From Baylisascaris procyonis (taxonomy: Eukaryota; Nematoda; Chromadorea; Rhabditida; Ascarididae), in contig JAZARR010000204.1 of NCBI GenBank assembly GCA_037389465.1, forward strand, positions 556,001-620,000: a stretch of DNA of 64,000 bases. The letters run 5' to 3'. This document shows, piece after piece, positions 12,001-26,377 of the stretch; the stretch's first letter is position 1; the number at the start of each line of letters is the position of its first letter. Both the position numbers and the translations under genes were made by a program. The notes under the pieces are model-generated. The model saw only the letters and a program-made list of their open reading frames with translations, had not been told where the DNA came from and did no database searches.

Positions 12001-15000
12001 AAGATGGTTAAACCGGAGAGCGACAAGGGAGGAAGAGAAAAATAAGACGGTTAAACTGGGGAGAGGCAAGGGAGGAAGAAAAAAATAAGACGGTTAAAGC
12101 GGGGAGAGGCAAGGGAGGAAGAGAAAAATAAGAGGGTTAAACCGAGGGAAGGGAAGGGAGGAAGAGAAAAATAAGAGGGTTAACGGGGGAGAGGCAAGGG
12201 AGGAAGAGAAAAATAAGACGATTAAACCGAGGAAAGGGAAGGGAGGAAGAGAAAAATAAGACGGTTGAACAGGGGAGAGGCAAGGGAGGGAGAGAAAAAT
12301 AAGAGAGTTAAACTGGGGAGAGGCAAGGGAGGAAGAGAAAAATAAGAGGGTTAAACTGGGAGAGATGCAAGGGAGGAAAAGAAAAATAAGAGGGTTAAAC
12401 GGGGGAGAGGCAAGGGAGGAAGAGAAAAATAAGACGATTAAACCGGGGGGAGGTAAGGGAGGGAGAGAAAAATAAGAGGGTTAAACTGGGGAGAGGCAAG
12501 GGAGGAAGAGAAAAATAAGAGGGTTAAACTGGGGAGAGGCAAGGGAGGGAGAGAAAAATAAGACGATTAAACCGAGGAAAGGGAAGGGAGGAAGAGAAAA
12601 ATAAGACGGTTGAACAGGGGAGAGGCAAGGGAGGGAGAGAAAAATAAGAGGGTTAAACTGGGGAGAGGCAAGGGAGGAAGAGAAAAATAAGAGGGTTAAA
12701 CTGGGGGAGATGCAAGGGAGGAAGAGAAAAATAAGACGATTAAACCGAGGAAAGGGAAGGGAGGAAGAGAAAAATAAGACGGTTGAACAGGGGAGAGGCA
12801 AGGGAGGAAGAGAAAAATAAGACGGTTAAACCGGGGGGAGGCAAGGGAGGGAGAGAAAAATAAGAGGGTTAAACTGGGGAGAGGCAAGGGAGGAAGAGAA
12901 AAATAAGAGGGTTAAAGTGGGGAGATGCAAGGGAGGAAGAGAAAAATAAGACGATTAAACCGAGGAAAGGGAAGGGGGAAAGAGAAAAATAAGACGGTTG
13001 AACAGGGGAGAGGCAAGGGAGGAAGAGAAAAATAAGAGGGTTAAACTGGGGAGAGGCAAGGGAGGAAGAGAAAAATAAGAGGGTTAAACTGGGGAGATGC
13101 AAGGGAGGAAAAGAAAAATAAGAGGGTTAAACGGGGGAGAGGCAAGGGAGGAAGAGAAAAATAAGACGATTAAACCGAGGAAAGGGAAGGGAGGAAGAGA
13201 AAAATAAGACGGTTGAACAGGGGAGGGGCAAGGGAGGAAGAGAAAAATAAGAGGGTTAAACCGGGGAGAGGCAAGGGAGGGAGAGAAAAATAAGACGGTT
13301 AAACAAAGTTCTTGAGAAAAGATCAGAAAAAACAACAACATATAATGAATTAGGATATAGAATATCCCCTTAGTACCATATAATCCCTTTTGCCTTCAGT
13401 TAAACTTCAAAGATAAGTGACACCTTGGTGAAACTATTATCGAAGCTTAAAAATAAACGCATAATGCAAACCGAAACAAAAATTAAAAATATTTTCATTC
13501 AATAATTATCAACAACTCAAAAATTCGGTATCATTATTTATATCTATGTCACCAATAAATACGATTAACTAAAATTTACCTCTTGCGGTTTAGTGACAGG
13601 TTCAGACTCATCGTCGTATAAATCAGAAGCCGCATAAGGATTAGAGGAAGATGTAGATGTAGTTGCAGATGATTTACAATGAAGCTTGCCAACGACAGCC
13701 TCCAAACTACTTTTTCTGGATTTGCTGCTTTGGAAGGATGCCGATCCTGCTGCATTATGTGCTGGCGTGGTCGCTGACGGAGATGCACCTACTGGAGTAT
13801 TTGCTTCCGTACTGCCACCACTGCAAACATCTCATCATATCACGAAGAAACGCCTAGGTACAAACATAAATACATAAATATATAAATATGTACTTATTAA
13901 CTTCTTTATGAATTAACTGGCATTGAAACTTGTCGTAAAATTCGCCACTCATTGTTTCTGCAGTTGACTGATAACTGCAGAAAGTGGTTTTTTGCTTCAG
14001 GATATAGGATAACAGCTGACAAATTTTGTAAAAAGGTGCATAATAAGAATTTCCACCATTTCCCCTGTACATTTTTGGAAGCGGTCGGTTTGGTGGGTTG
14101 CAAAGAAATGATGCATTTCCTATTCATCTCTCTGATACGCGTTCCCACTCGTTTATAATTCCGCATACGTTGCCGGTAAATTTCAGATATATATGATACT
14201 TTTCGCAAATTCGCATTTAATTGAAAAATTTTGAAAACCTATAAAAATTCAGAATTCGAAGTAACTGAAGTTTCTGATCCAAAAATACTATTTTCCCTTT
14301 TTTCTCCCTTCCTATGACATCCTAGAACTATTTTTTTAAAGCATACAACTAATATCTCACAAAATTCGCTCAACAACTTGCCTAGAAGCAACAGAAGAAG
14401 CTGAATTGGCAGAGCTGGCAGTGGCTGGTTTATTACTAGCCACAGGAGAACAAGCAGATGTAGACGCAGTGGGTGTAGTCAAAGGCGTAGAAGTTACAGT
14501 GGTAGTCGTCGGAGGATGAGCGGTCAAGCGTGTTGGTGGTGGTGGATCGGTCTCTTCATCGGACGATTCCTCAAGTCCATCCACCTCGGAAACCGTTTCT
14601 GAACGATTACTGAGAGCGGCCGCTGCTACTAAAACTTCACTAAGACTTCAAAAATAATGAAAGTGGTGAATCAGGTGGAGGTGAGGGGGGTGGGGCGGGA
14701 AGAGAAGAAGGCTGGTGGGTAGATTTCTTAACGTTTTACCCATCGATTCCGGTAATTAGTATAAAAGGTATTTTTAGTAGCCGTTGAAGACACGAAGTCG
14801 ATACAAGACCAAGCATTCAGATTCCAGTGTTACTTAAAGCTAGAACGTCAAGCAAAATTAGCATCTCCGGAGCACATTTGGATTCAAATAAACTTCAACA
14901 CCATAAATTATATTGTTTAGCTCTGCGTTTATACAGCTTATAAGCATTCCACAATCTCTAATAAACCAATCGAACAATAAATAAGACTCTCTGCAGAAAT

Positions 15001-18000
15001 AACATCTCCATAAAATTGGCTTACCGGTAGAAAGTTGAGGTGCATAATGCATATCGGAGAACGATCGTTGCAATATTGGTCTATCAATAGCAAATTGATG
15101 CGTATGTGTCTGCGATGCGGCCAATTGCGCCGCCTTACGTGGACGTCGAGGACGACGTGTTGTTGCCGTACCTCAAAGTTATCTCCATTACTCTTTGAAA
15201 TCTCTTCATATACTCTTAAGATTCCATTCGATTTAGCGCATATGCAAATAACCAATTCATATGCAAATAACTTATATTTATGCAAAAAATTATTTATTCA
15301 ATTACATTAATACGTTTAATTGGAGTTGACTTCCTATATTCCCATGGCATAGTATCCCATGCTGATACGATAAATATGCATATAAACTCATACGTACTTA
15401 AATTACTCGTATAATCAAATAGAGGGGTTTTGTTTTCAAACTTTTAGTGAAAAATTCTAATTATGACCAATAAGCATTCGATTCGGCTTGCTCATGAATA
15501 AATATAAGAATTTTCGGCTATATTCCAGTCAAATTATAGAAGTCTTTCATACCTAAACATTTGGTTTCTACTTCATTTTTTAATGCTTCATAATACCGAT
15601 CGCTATTTTTCAAGGGGAAAACAAATAGAAAACGAACATGAGGAGCATTATTCAATGATTCTCGACATGCATAACTTGCACAATAAGGCAAACCAACCTC
15701 GAGGTCTTCTTGTGCTTGTTGTTGTTGTCACTAATCCTGTATTCGGATCAACGAGAGTCGTCGTATGATCACCTGTTCTATCGCCTATATTAGCGGCCTT
15801 ACGTCCACGACCACGTCTCTTTACAAGAGGAGCCGTAGTGCCACCCATTGAGCCACGTGCCGATTGTATTGGTGGAAATTGATAACTAGCTTGTGCTCCA
15901 CCAGGGAAATGAAATTGTGATGGTGTTGAGAAAGCAGTCGATGATGACATACGTGGTGGATCATCGAATTCGAATACATCGGCCGCATTGCTCAATGGAG
16001 TTTGTTGCTAAAATCATCACTATCCTCATGCATCGACAAGCCTATTGTCATCAATAAAATGGCATTAACAAAGCAAATAATAAAACGAAATCAATATTAT
16101 TAACAATAATATTTTATTTACTTATATGAAACATATGAAAATGCTTTTATAACAAATATTTATAACAATACTTATAAAATTAGTAAGTTGTTTCTTCAAA
16201 ATAACTGACTAAATCACCTTTACACACCTCTCTATCTCAAGATTTCAGAAAAAAATTGCACTTGAACTATCTGGAATTCGAAACAATTGAAGAATTTCTT
16301 GTCCACTACCCTCAGTTACAACACTACTAACTATTTAATTAGGTAGCCAAGTATTTCCGGTTATCTGAGATTATACAACATCTAATATAGCACTAAAATA
16401 TATGATATTATAAACGAATCTTCAACAGTGACTAAAAAAATTAACAATTTTATAAGTGAAAATAAAACAAACAGCAAGTCGTTGTCGAGCGATTTCAAGT
16501 GGAGAGAGTTGTGAGAGTGAACTCATTTGTGCACTTCGATAGCGATCGCTATTCGACGATGGCGATTGTGGAGGGACTTGTGCACGAAGTCGTTGCGCCT
16601 AAACTCTACTTATTTATATAAATGTGTGCATTAAAAAATATCGACAAAATATATGATTTTAATTGGTGCTGAAAAAAACACTCCCCTAGAAACTTCTGTG
16701 ACTCTCCTCCCCTCTTCCCTCCCATCCTCCCACCCTCATCGCTTCTCAATGAAAGACTTTCCTGAAAAAAATAAAGAAAAGCGCAAAATATTTCTCAGCG
16801 AATAGAATGAATTTTCTTGAAATTATACCTGCTTCCTTAGCTAAGAAATTTTATGAGATTATAATTTTTCTGGTTCGAAACATATAAAATAGAAAAAAAG
16901 AGAAAATTTTAAGCAATAATTTAAAATATTGAATCGAATTTTTTTTGTTAGTCAAAATAAACAAAATTTAATCGATATCATCGATCCAAATGCCAATACA
17001 ACACACCTCAACCGCTGATGGAGAACAACGTTCAACGATCGACGATCGTCCACTATGTTCAGATACATTCGATTCCCCGTCATCGATATTTGCTGCCATA
17101 TCACAGATTGCATCCTCAATTATAATCGATTATTAAAACTTAATCATTGATTAGCAATAAAATTAAGCACAAAGATGCTTAACTTTTTACTACTAATTAC
17201 TATTTATCTGTTTATTGGGTGATTACTATGTAGTATAAAACTTTAATTATATTATAAATCATCTCAGGTCAGATGTTTTGCCTTATCATAATAGTGTCTT
17301 TCAATTTGAGCCTTTCTTATTATTACGTTCATTTTTAAGTGACTTTCCTATTCAAGTAAATTGAATTACGCAAATCGTGTTAGCACTACCATTACATTGA
17401 CCTAAAATCCGCAAAATGGACTAAAAAAGGTCCTTCAGTGATAACAAAAATGAACTGCCATAATGCTTTGTTTTACGTCAAAAGATGTGGATTCAGATTG
17501 CAATGAATTATGTCGCAAAAATATTGCTTTCCAATAGCATTTCAAAACGAAAAACAATGGTTCTAGCTTCGAGTCGAAAATTTTAATAAATACTGGGTAA
17601 ATCCTCGATTGCCTCTATTTTTTTACCTTTTACCCTAATAAAAGATATAATGAAAACCCTCTACAGGAAGTAGTAGTAAAGTGTGGGGTTTCTAGATTCA
17701 TTGATAAAAAAAGACTGAAAAAAGTGTTTGCACTTTTTAGGAAGGTAGGGTACAAAACAAGTGGGGACAGGTTTTGCATTTTAAGATAGAAATATCTGGC
17801 ATAGAAAGTGCCACTATTCAAACTACTTGTTTTGTTTTTGCTTTCAAATGTCCATTCAGGTAAGTTAATTCATCCATGATCTTCTCAAAAATTTTTATTT
17901 GTTTCTCGAAATTTGCGCCGATTTGTTTGACGCTCCATGATGGGAAGCAAAGAGTTCTTCATCACAAATCATTTTTAGTGATTGATGATATTATGCAAAT

Positions 18001-21000
18001 ACTGAAATGTGTATATATATCACAGCTCGAAAAAATATCAACCTACCTTCTATCACAAGCTTGGGAAGCTTATTTTCAAGAATATGCAAATTTCCTCACA
18101 ACCCCTTCTCCTCTTTTTCGCTTAGATTTGTGACATCATCGAAGTCAATGCGAGAAAGGAGAGGGCAAAGGTCTCTCACCTAGGCAATGCCCTCTTACAT
18201 AGACAGTACTTAAAACTAGCATTGTGTATTCATCGATTATTGCTTTATATCGTAATAAATTCGTTTAATTTAAAGCTAAATTTATTGATGTATTCATCGA
18301 ATAATTTATGCCTTTATGCTGTATAATTCCATTCCCTTTTCAATTTATCGAAAAATCTAATTAATTAGTTGTTTCCTATAAATGTGAATTATTTTTGCAT
18401 TCCACATATCGCCCCATATTTGTTCCTCTTCAATGAGCAATAGAAGCATGAAACGATACTTTATATGGCGTTTTCCTTGCTAATCAACTATTTCCGTGAT
18501 TCCTTCTGCTCTTATCAGTTCTTATCAGCAGATTCCATAAACTCATGCTTGCCCTCGCTGTAGAACCGCGCCGACAAAATCGGCTATGTCGATGTCGTGT
18601 CTGTGCTCATATATGTGCGTCTGCATGTCTGCCGATCTTATAATTTCATCCCAGGAAAGGACAAAGCCAGAACCATGAAACTTTGAGGACATAATGTCCT
18701 ACACAGTGTATCTCCTTTACCGTCAAGAACACCTACTATAGCTATCGTTAAGTCGATCCATCAGCTTCAAAACTAGTCAGAAACACTTAATTATTCCAAA
18801 AAATTTGAATAATTTTGCGATCGACCTAGCTGGGAAAAAAAACTTCTTTATAAGATTTGTAAGGTTGGTCGGGTCGGATCACTTAACAAATGAATGCGTT
18901 ATTGCATATTGCTTATTGCCTGCTGATGATCCGCCATTATACCACCTCCTTTGATGCGCTTTTCGGTCTGCTCAGAGAAGTGAGAGGATATTAGTGACTA
19001 TACTTGTTTTCAAGATTCATAGCAATAAGTCCTAAACACTATGTAATCATTTTCAGGTTGGATAAAAAATTGAAACTTTCTACATATAAGTAGCCCGGAC
19101 CCTCGAATAAAGTATCTCAATCTTTGAATTTTCGAAGAGCCAAGACCAATGAAACCTAATTCCAATCCATGCAGCGGTTCTGATCTTTCATTAGAGTTCA
19201 GAAAATATCTCAAAATATAATAGAAATTAAGTACCAGATCGGAGAGCGCATTGATTGTCATCGTGTTCTCCGAGTGGATACGATTTGTGCGAGGCGCAAG
19301 TGTCTCACCGATACGCGGAGGAGCGGAGGGGGTATGCGTGCCAGGTGGTTGTACTGGAGGGGGGATTAACTCATCCACCTGGTCCAACTCTTTAAAAAGT
19401 GCCAACATTGAACGTGTACCCTCAGGTGTTTCTTTATCAGCAATTATGAATTCAAATGAATGTTTTGTATGTTCGGCTGTGTTTGCAACATGCAACCAAC
19501 ATTGAGAAATTTTTACATCCTTCTCATCAGTAACATTACTATGCATCGCTAACACAACCTCCTCGCTAGGCATTTGCATGCCACCCGCACCGCCCCGACG
19601 CAGCACTCCGCGCATCATCACCGCCAGTGACCATGACCTGTAAATAATGACCAGTAGAGTTAGCCACTCCAGTCACTCATGAGTGGCATAAAGGTGAGCT
19701 GCATCGTCAACTAATGTGTCTACTTTCAATCCTATATAACGGATAGATAAAGAATACATCTCACAATCTTAGCATTTAAAAATAGCGTAACTGATCGATA
19801 TATAGGCAAAAGTTTCAACTCTCTCATTAACGTTTACCTTTCATAGCTAGAGCACCAATCTTTCGGCTAAATTACTTTTTTAATACTCTTAAAATAACCT
19901 ATCTCTTTAATTCATTAAACATATCTCTCTCTAAAAGGCGACAATTGTTCAAAAATAGTAGACAACTCACTTGGCTAGAATTGATGAAGCGTATTGCGTT
20001 TCGGGCAATATTCCACCAGTAGCAATACATTCCAACGAGACGCCCATCTTTGCTGCCGATACGTTAACACGAGCTGCAATTAAGGTGCTCTTATTTAAGT
20101 CAAACAAACAGTTCCAAGTTCGCTTTCAAAAAAAAAAAAAAACTCAACGATCTCGGAAGAGAAGAATAAGACATCATTTATATTTGAAGAAATGAAATCC
20201 TAAAAGTTTGTAGCGATATTTTATTCAAATGAGGGAGGGGGTTTATTCGATTCTATACGATATTATACTCATTGAACAATGTACTTTCTACATAATCGGA
20301 ATAATCAATCAAGCTACCGTCCGATGATGTTTGAAACAAACTGCATAAGACCCTCAATGTTAACAAACAGTTTATACGGTAAGCTGTGAGAAAAAGTTTT
20401 ATGGTCAGGCATTATTCTAAAATCTTTCATAAATGAGCAAATGACCAAACAAAAATATAAGAATTTCACTACAAAGTAGTCAGATATTTGTACCTTCTTT
20501 CATATGAAAGTACCAAAGCGCCCTGATTTGAAAACAGGACAGGTGGAAAGGTTATTTGCCCAAACTTAGGGAAAGTAGAGAAAGTTACCTACCCAACGCT
20601 AAGGAAAGGAAGAAAAGTTATTTGCCCTACTCTAAGGGAAAGATGGAAGGGAAGGCTGTTTGCCCAACCATAATTGAGGAAAGAATATTTCGGTGACCTG
20701 ATCAGCATCACGTTAACATGACCATGCAAATTAAACGGATCAAAGACTATGCTTATTTATAAAACTTGGGACTGGACTATCCAAAGATTCAATAATGCAA
20801 AATTTACCAATAAAAGCAGTCCTTCGAAAAGTGAACACGAGATCATAACTATAGACAGATGCCGATGTTAGTCTAATCTCAACTGCACCGTTCATTGATG
20901 CGTTCGCATTATGTGCACGTACAAGACTCTCGAAAAGTGCATTATGAGCCAATTGTGTGCGTATCGTCTCTACGATGAGTACCACATCGCGTGGATGCAT

Positions 21001-24000
21001 AAATGTCACCTGTACAATAAATATTAATAATATTAAAAAAACTTTTAGAAAAAGGAATATTTACAAAAAAAATGTTTATAGGTAATTACAGGTATCGAAA
21101 ATTAGAAACTGAGAGCGAATAATAAAGACAATAAAAAGGCAACTACAATTATAGAAAAACATGGAGAAATATGAAATAAAAATTATAATTAATTATATAA
21201 TTATAATTAAATAAAATTATAATAAATTACAATTAAAAAGGCAATTATAAATATAAAACGTATGAGATCATCGAGAAACGATAAAGTCAAAACAGTAGTT
21301 ACTGAGACCAACATTACCGAGTGTCATTCCATAGTCAAACAAAGGAACCATACACTTCTGAAATCTCCACTCTTCACGCACAAATACGAAAAGATAAAAT
21401 AGCGCCGGAATACATTCATATCAATCCTTCATTTAATCCAAATAAATTTCTTTCTACCCAAGAAGGAAAAAAGAAACGATCGCAAACCTCGCGTACAATA
21501 CCATCATCGTGAGAATTGAGCATCGACTGATCTAATATATATCGCTGAGTGGGACATCCTGGCAGACTCACTTGTAGATCGTTCCTTGCCTTGAAAAAAC
21601 CATTCGGTAAGCTCAAATTCAAAAACAAAAAAAGATTATCCGGCAAGTTAAATTCAAAAAAAAAAAAAATCACCCGGTAAGCTCAAATTCACGTTTTCTT
21701 GTCTGAGTCTAAAATTCCTTAATGACTCAGCAAAAATTTCTCTTCCCATCGGAAGTTGCAAAGCTAAGCAAAATAAAGAATTAAATCAAGAATGCTGAAG
21801 CGTAATAAAAACTTTTTAAACCACCGACAAATCAAAGCGATCGGTAGTAATAATATTTAAAAAACAATGGCATAACACTTCCATCAATCAATATCCCTAT
21901 CACTTGTAGCCATATACGACTAACGGTAAAGCTAAATTTGCTCACACAAATTTCACAGCAATTTCGACTATGTATAATTTTTTTCAAATTTAAAGATACG
22001 ACTGAAGTATAGATCATAACCTTGCTCTAGCGTGCTTGAGAGTTGAAATTTTTTGACAATTTAACATAAATTACCCGATAGACCGACAAACTATCCGACA
22101 GATCAATAAACTATCCGACAGACCGATACACAGACACATAAAATAAGCGTGCTATAAAGTGCAGATCTGTATAAAAAAAAAGCAACATACATCATCATCA
22201 TTAAGAAGATATTCATAAATATTAAGACCGCCTTCGACTGTCAACGGAAAAGCGGCCACACTTGAGAGTTTCTTCAGGGATTCCGCAGAGAATATGATAG
22301 GCCTTGAAAAACGTAAACAGAATGCAGCCGGCAGTCTGCAACCTGATTCCACTGCGCGCCATTCCGCACTGCAAATATTTATCATATCAGTGAGTTATCA
22401 TATCTATTTCTGCAATTTTTACTTCAGTAGTTTCAAATTTCTCAGTGAAGTGCCCCTCTCTCATCGCAGTTTTAATTTGCCAGCCCATTTATGCACAACT
22501 AAACCTACAATTTAAGTTTTTTTATGTTTTTTTACAGAAGTAAGTATCGGAAAGTAAAGCGAGATGAAACTCGACGTTCCTATTAAAACAGCATCACAAA
22601 ATAAAAAGACCCACAATGCGTTTCGTCAAGAAAATAGCAAATAAAAAACGAACTGTGCAGAGAGCAACGGTGCATCCGAAAAGAGTTGCGGAGTTGGCGA
22701 TGCAACCACCGAAAGTCGTGCACATGGCAGCAGTAAACCATCGTTTATTGCTGCAAAATAATTCCCTTTATTTATGCATTATAATCATTAAGTCAGCTTC
22801 ACACCACCTTACTTCCTCTTCTTCGAGGTGAACTATACGTGTGGTTTTAGAAAAATTGTGCTACAAATCTATCGCTTTTTGGCTTGTTATGAACTGCAGG
22901 TAATTTTAATACTGCTATAGAATATTTCAGTAGACAAGAAAGCTGCCAACAGACAGTGAATGAAAACAATACGAACCTGCTGCCGAATTCAATCAATACC
23001 TTGCTAATAACAGCTCCCCCCTACTCAGCACTGTTTTGATCTATTCCTCTGCTCACAGATTTGACCATCCTAAGTTTCCCTCCTTCCCATCGCTTCACTA
23101 GCTCCGGCTGGAAACACGTCAAATGGAGCAAAATTTCAGAAGCAACAATCAGATTGCCCAGCGAAACATCAACTATTTTCAACAAGCCATGTAGTAGCCT
23201 TCTTCAGTTCACAAAAGGGGTTACAACATATTCTGCCTATTCCACCCGATCGAGGTCGAGCTAAAAAATTTGGAAGAGATCAATCTGCGCCGCATGAAAC
23301 AACGATGACGAACCATTTGAAACGAGAGGCATACCTATGTGCGCCTACATTTAAATTCATCTATTCTTGCGATCGATGCTTCTTAATATTACCTTCAACC
23401 AATAGATCTGTCAATCAGTTTCTAAAAACTTCACTCCTGGACAATTTACTCCATCTTTTCTACGAATAAACTACTGAAATTGAACAATGAAACAACGAAA
23501 AAACAATAAAATGAAACAAAAAATAAAATTAAACAGTTCCAAATTAGATCATATCCCAGTGTTATGAATGACCCAACTGTACAAAAAGCCCTCTCGGTCG
23601 GCTGAATTAACACAACAATGCTATGACCTTCAGTAAAATGGATATATTTTTTAGTCGATTTTTGGGATTTGTTCGGCTTTCGAAGAAAACAGCCTATAAT
23701 ACCCATCGCATCTTACAGTCAGTACTAATAATTACAAAAATAAACTTATCCCCAAGAAACGGCCTACAATACCCAACCCATCCTACAGCACCAAAAACAA
23801 ACTTGTTCCCAAAAAAAATATTCCTAAATAAACAAAATAAAACAAAAAAAATGCAACCTTGCTCATCGACATTCAAAAACGTTCCCGTTTGCACATCAAA
23901 GAAAATGCTTGGTTCGGCGATCAAATGTATTATGAACGGTGATGATTCTGTACGTGGTTGACATAATCCTAGCATGCCACCATTTATTTTATCAACCAAT

Positions 24001-26241
24001 GGGATTGATGTCGAAGAGTTGTTAATAATTAAATCTTTGTCGATCAACTCCAAAGAATGCATCGAAGCATTGAGTAGATCCTTTTCCAATAAATCCAAAC
24101 ATCGCATACATAAACATTTCTCTTCTCTATAAAAATTATCATATATTCCAAGAGGAATATTTCTGAATAATTAAATAAAAATATACAACAATATTCTTCG
24201 GATATATCCTCGCGGATAACAAATATTTGATTTCGACTATAATATGTTATCTCTGGATATACCCATATGATGACAAGAACAATGACATACGACCATGTCC
24301 TTACAACATGAAATAGAAAATACTTTTTAAAAAAAAGATGGTGGGACGATGTTATGAAACGGGATTCCATCTACGGAACATTAAGGCACAGAAGGCTGAA
24401 AAAAAGGAACCGTTGTTCTATACAATTACTGAGGTTGATAGAAGGTATAAGGGATTTTAAAGAGAGTCAAGAAAGAGTCCATTCTCTAAACGCATAAACG
24501 ACCTTCACAATTTTTGAATAATCAAGAAGGTCAAACTACTAAGTGTTCCAATATTATGTCACTTTAAAAGAAACCACCAGAGGTCGAAAAACCAATGAAT
24601 GGCAATAACCTCGACAGACGGCAGGAAAGAAAACGGGGTAACCCGAAGAGGCTAGCAGGGGACGGGATAACCTGGAGAGGTAAGCAGGCATGCGGTAATC
24701 CGAAGCGGTGAGGAGGGGATGGAGGAAACTGGAAAGGTGAGGGCGGAGGGGATGGAGCAGGACGTATTCAAACCGACAAAACGCATTAAAAATAAGGAAA
24801 AGAAACCGCAAACCTTGAAAGCGTAGATGGAAGAAGATGCAACATCGCCGATAATGTATTATGTATAGTACCCCATCTGTTTTCAACAATCAACTTCTTT
24901 AGTGCGATCGCTTCGACAGGTCTCTCGCCAAACCACGATACCGTACATGCAGATACCGTAGTACCTTCCATGGCCACCTCAATCGAAACTTCAGCACTTT
25001 TTAATTTGAAGTAACCAGGATGTACTTGAAAATCGCATCTGCAAGTATCCAACATGGGATTTAAACTGAAAGAAATATATACTACGGAAAAAGTTGCCAT
25101 GACCCAGTTCATGACCCATTTACTGCGTTCATTCAGAAAAAAACCACTCCAGCTTCATGGAATTCCTTTGATCATACGGAAAACATCCCATAGGTAATCG
25201 CATTCACTGGATAAGTTGAAATAGTTGGCCTTTTTGGGAAGTGAAGAGCTCGGAGTTGTAATAAAGAGTATGCTGTTGGATTTGGATAAAGTATAGCAAA
25301 TAATTAATTACCCAATGAAGTATTCCCACATCAATATAAAGCTGTGTTATAAGCTAGGTCGAGTACATCGTAGAGGGATGCAAATTCATAAATAGTGAAT
25401 CGATATGGGTGGTAAAATGAAATGATATTATTCTCAAGCCTATAGCTAGATAAACAGTAGCCAATTTCTTTGAACCCCCTCCCAGCCCCCCCCCCCCCTC
25501 TATCTCCTTTCACAGATCATCACAGCAGTTCTCTTATATACACATTCTGTTATTTTGCATATTCTGATTCTTATTTAATATTCTTTTATCATTTCATTTA
25601 TCAAATATCGTTACTAGTGCTTCCAATATTACTAGTGATATCCTGAAATTATCCTGAAATTAGCAAGATGTTATCCTAAAATTGGCAGGATGTTATCCTG
25701 AAATTGGCAAGATTTAAACACTCACGATAGATTATCGGCTAAGTTACGCAAATGTGTTGCCAAATCACCACTTTCATCAGAAGGCATATGCTTTCGTAGA
25801 TCACTTAATGCGTTTTGTACATCCTCACGATCATCGGCATCCAATACTATTCGTTTCTCCTTAAATAATATTTATTAATTCATTAATTAATAAATGAATA
25901 AATAAATAAATGAATAATATTAATAAATAATTAAATAATATTTAATTCATAATTCACTAAAAGAGACTGTTAACCTAAATTTGCATGCTTGCAAATTTTT
26001 CTACTAAATCAAATCAGTCGAATAAATATTACGAATTAAAATTACATAGGCTACTTCTATGCTTATTGCCTATTGAATAAGTATAACTCCATGCTGGTAA
26101 AGATTTGCCTTAAAATAGTATTCAATTGCCTAAAGAATAAAGTTGCATTGCAAACTTTACAGAAACGTAAAGCGTTGGTGCTAATCAAATTTTACATTCA
26201 CACCTTTTGCGCTTCAGAAATGAAACAAGTTGGAGGTGTGA

Positions 26242-26324
<83 letters not shown>

Positions 26325-26337
26325 TAGATAGATAGAT

Positions 26338-26377
<40 letters not shown>

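Larger units (their letters stand above)
9082..17114 (-). other. MED1 C-terminal disordered region, exons 11-21 (residues 648-1371)
   Basis: Low-complexity tail rich in Ser, Thr, Pro and Ala, as in other MED1 proteins. Visible blocks: an acidic/Ser segment (exons 11-12), two basic AT-hook-like patches (exons 13-14), an acidic ESSDEETDPPPP followed by Thr/Ala-rich sequence (exon 15), DDESEPVTK (exon 16), a KIMIKLKQQP patch (exon 17), a highly charged basic helix-like stretch REEKALFRQKQMKEKSRLQE (exon 18) and Pro-rich stretches (exons 19-21). It ends SEALKIVADDE. I find no canonical LxxLL nuclear-receptor box. Exon borders here rest on splice motifs and phase, not on homology, but all phases close. 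Confidence 0.8.

Noticed and set aside
12481..13341. Several minus-strand open frames of Leu/Phe/Ser/Pro-rich proteins
   Set aside because: They are frame-cycling translations of the 43-bp intronic minisatellite inside MED1.
18900..18990. Possible C/D snoRNA (CTGATGA box) in the MED1 intron between exons 10 and 11
   Set aside because: No convincing D box or terminal stem.
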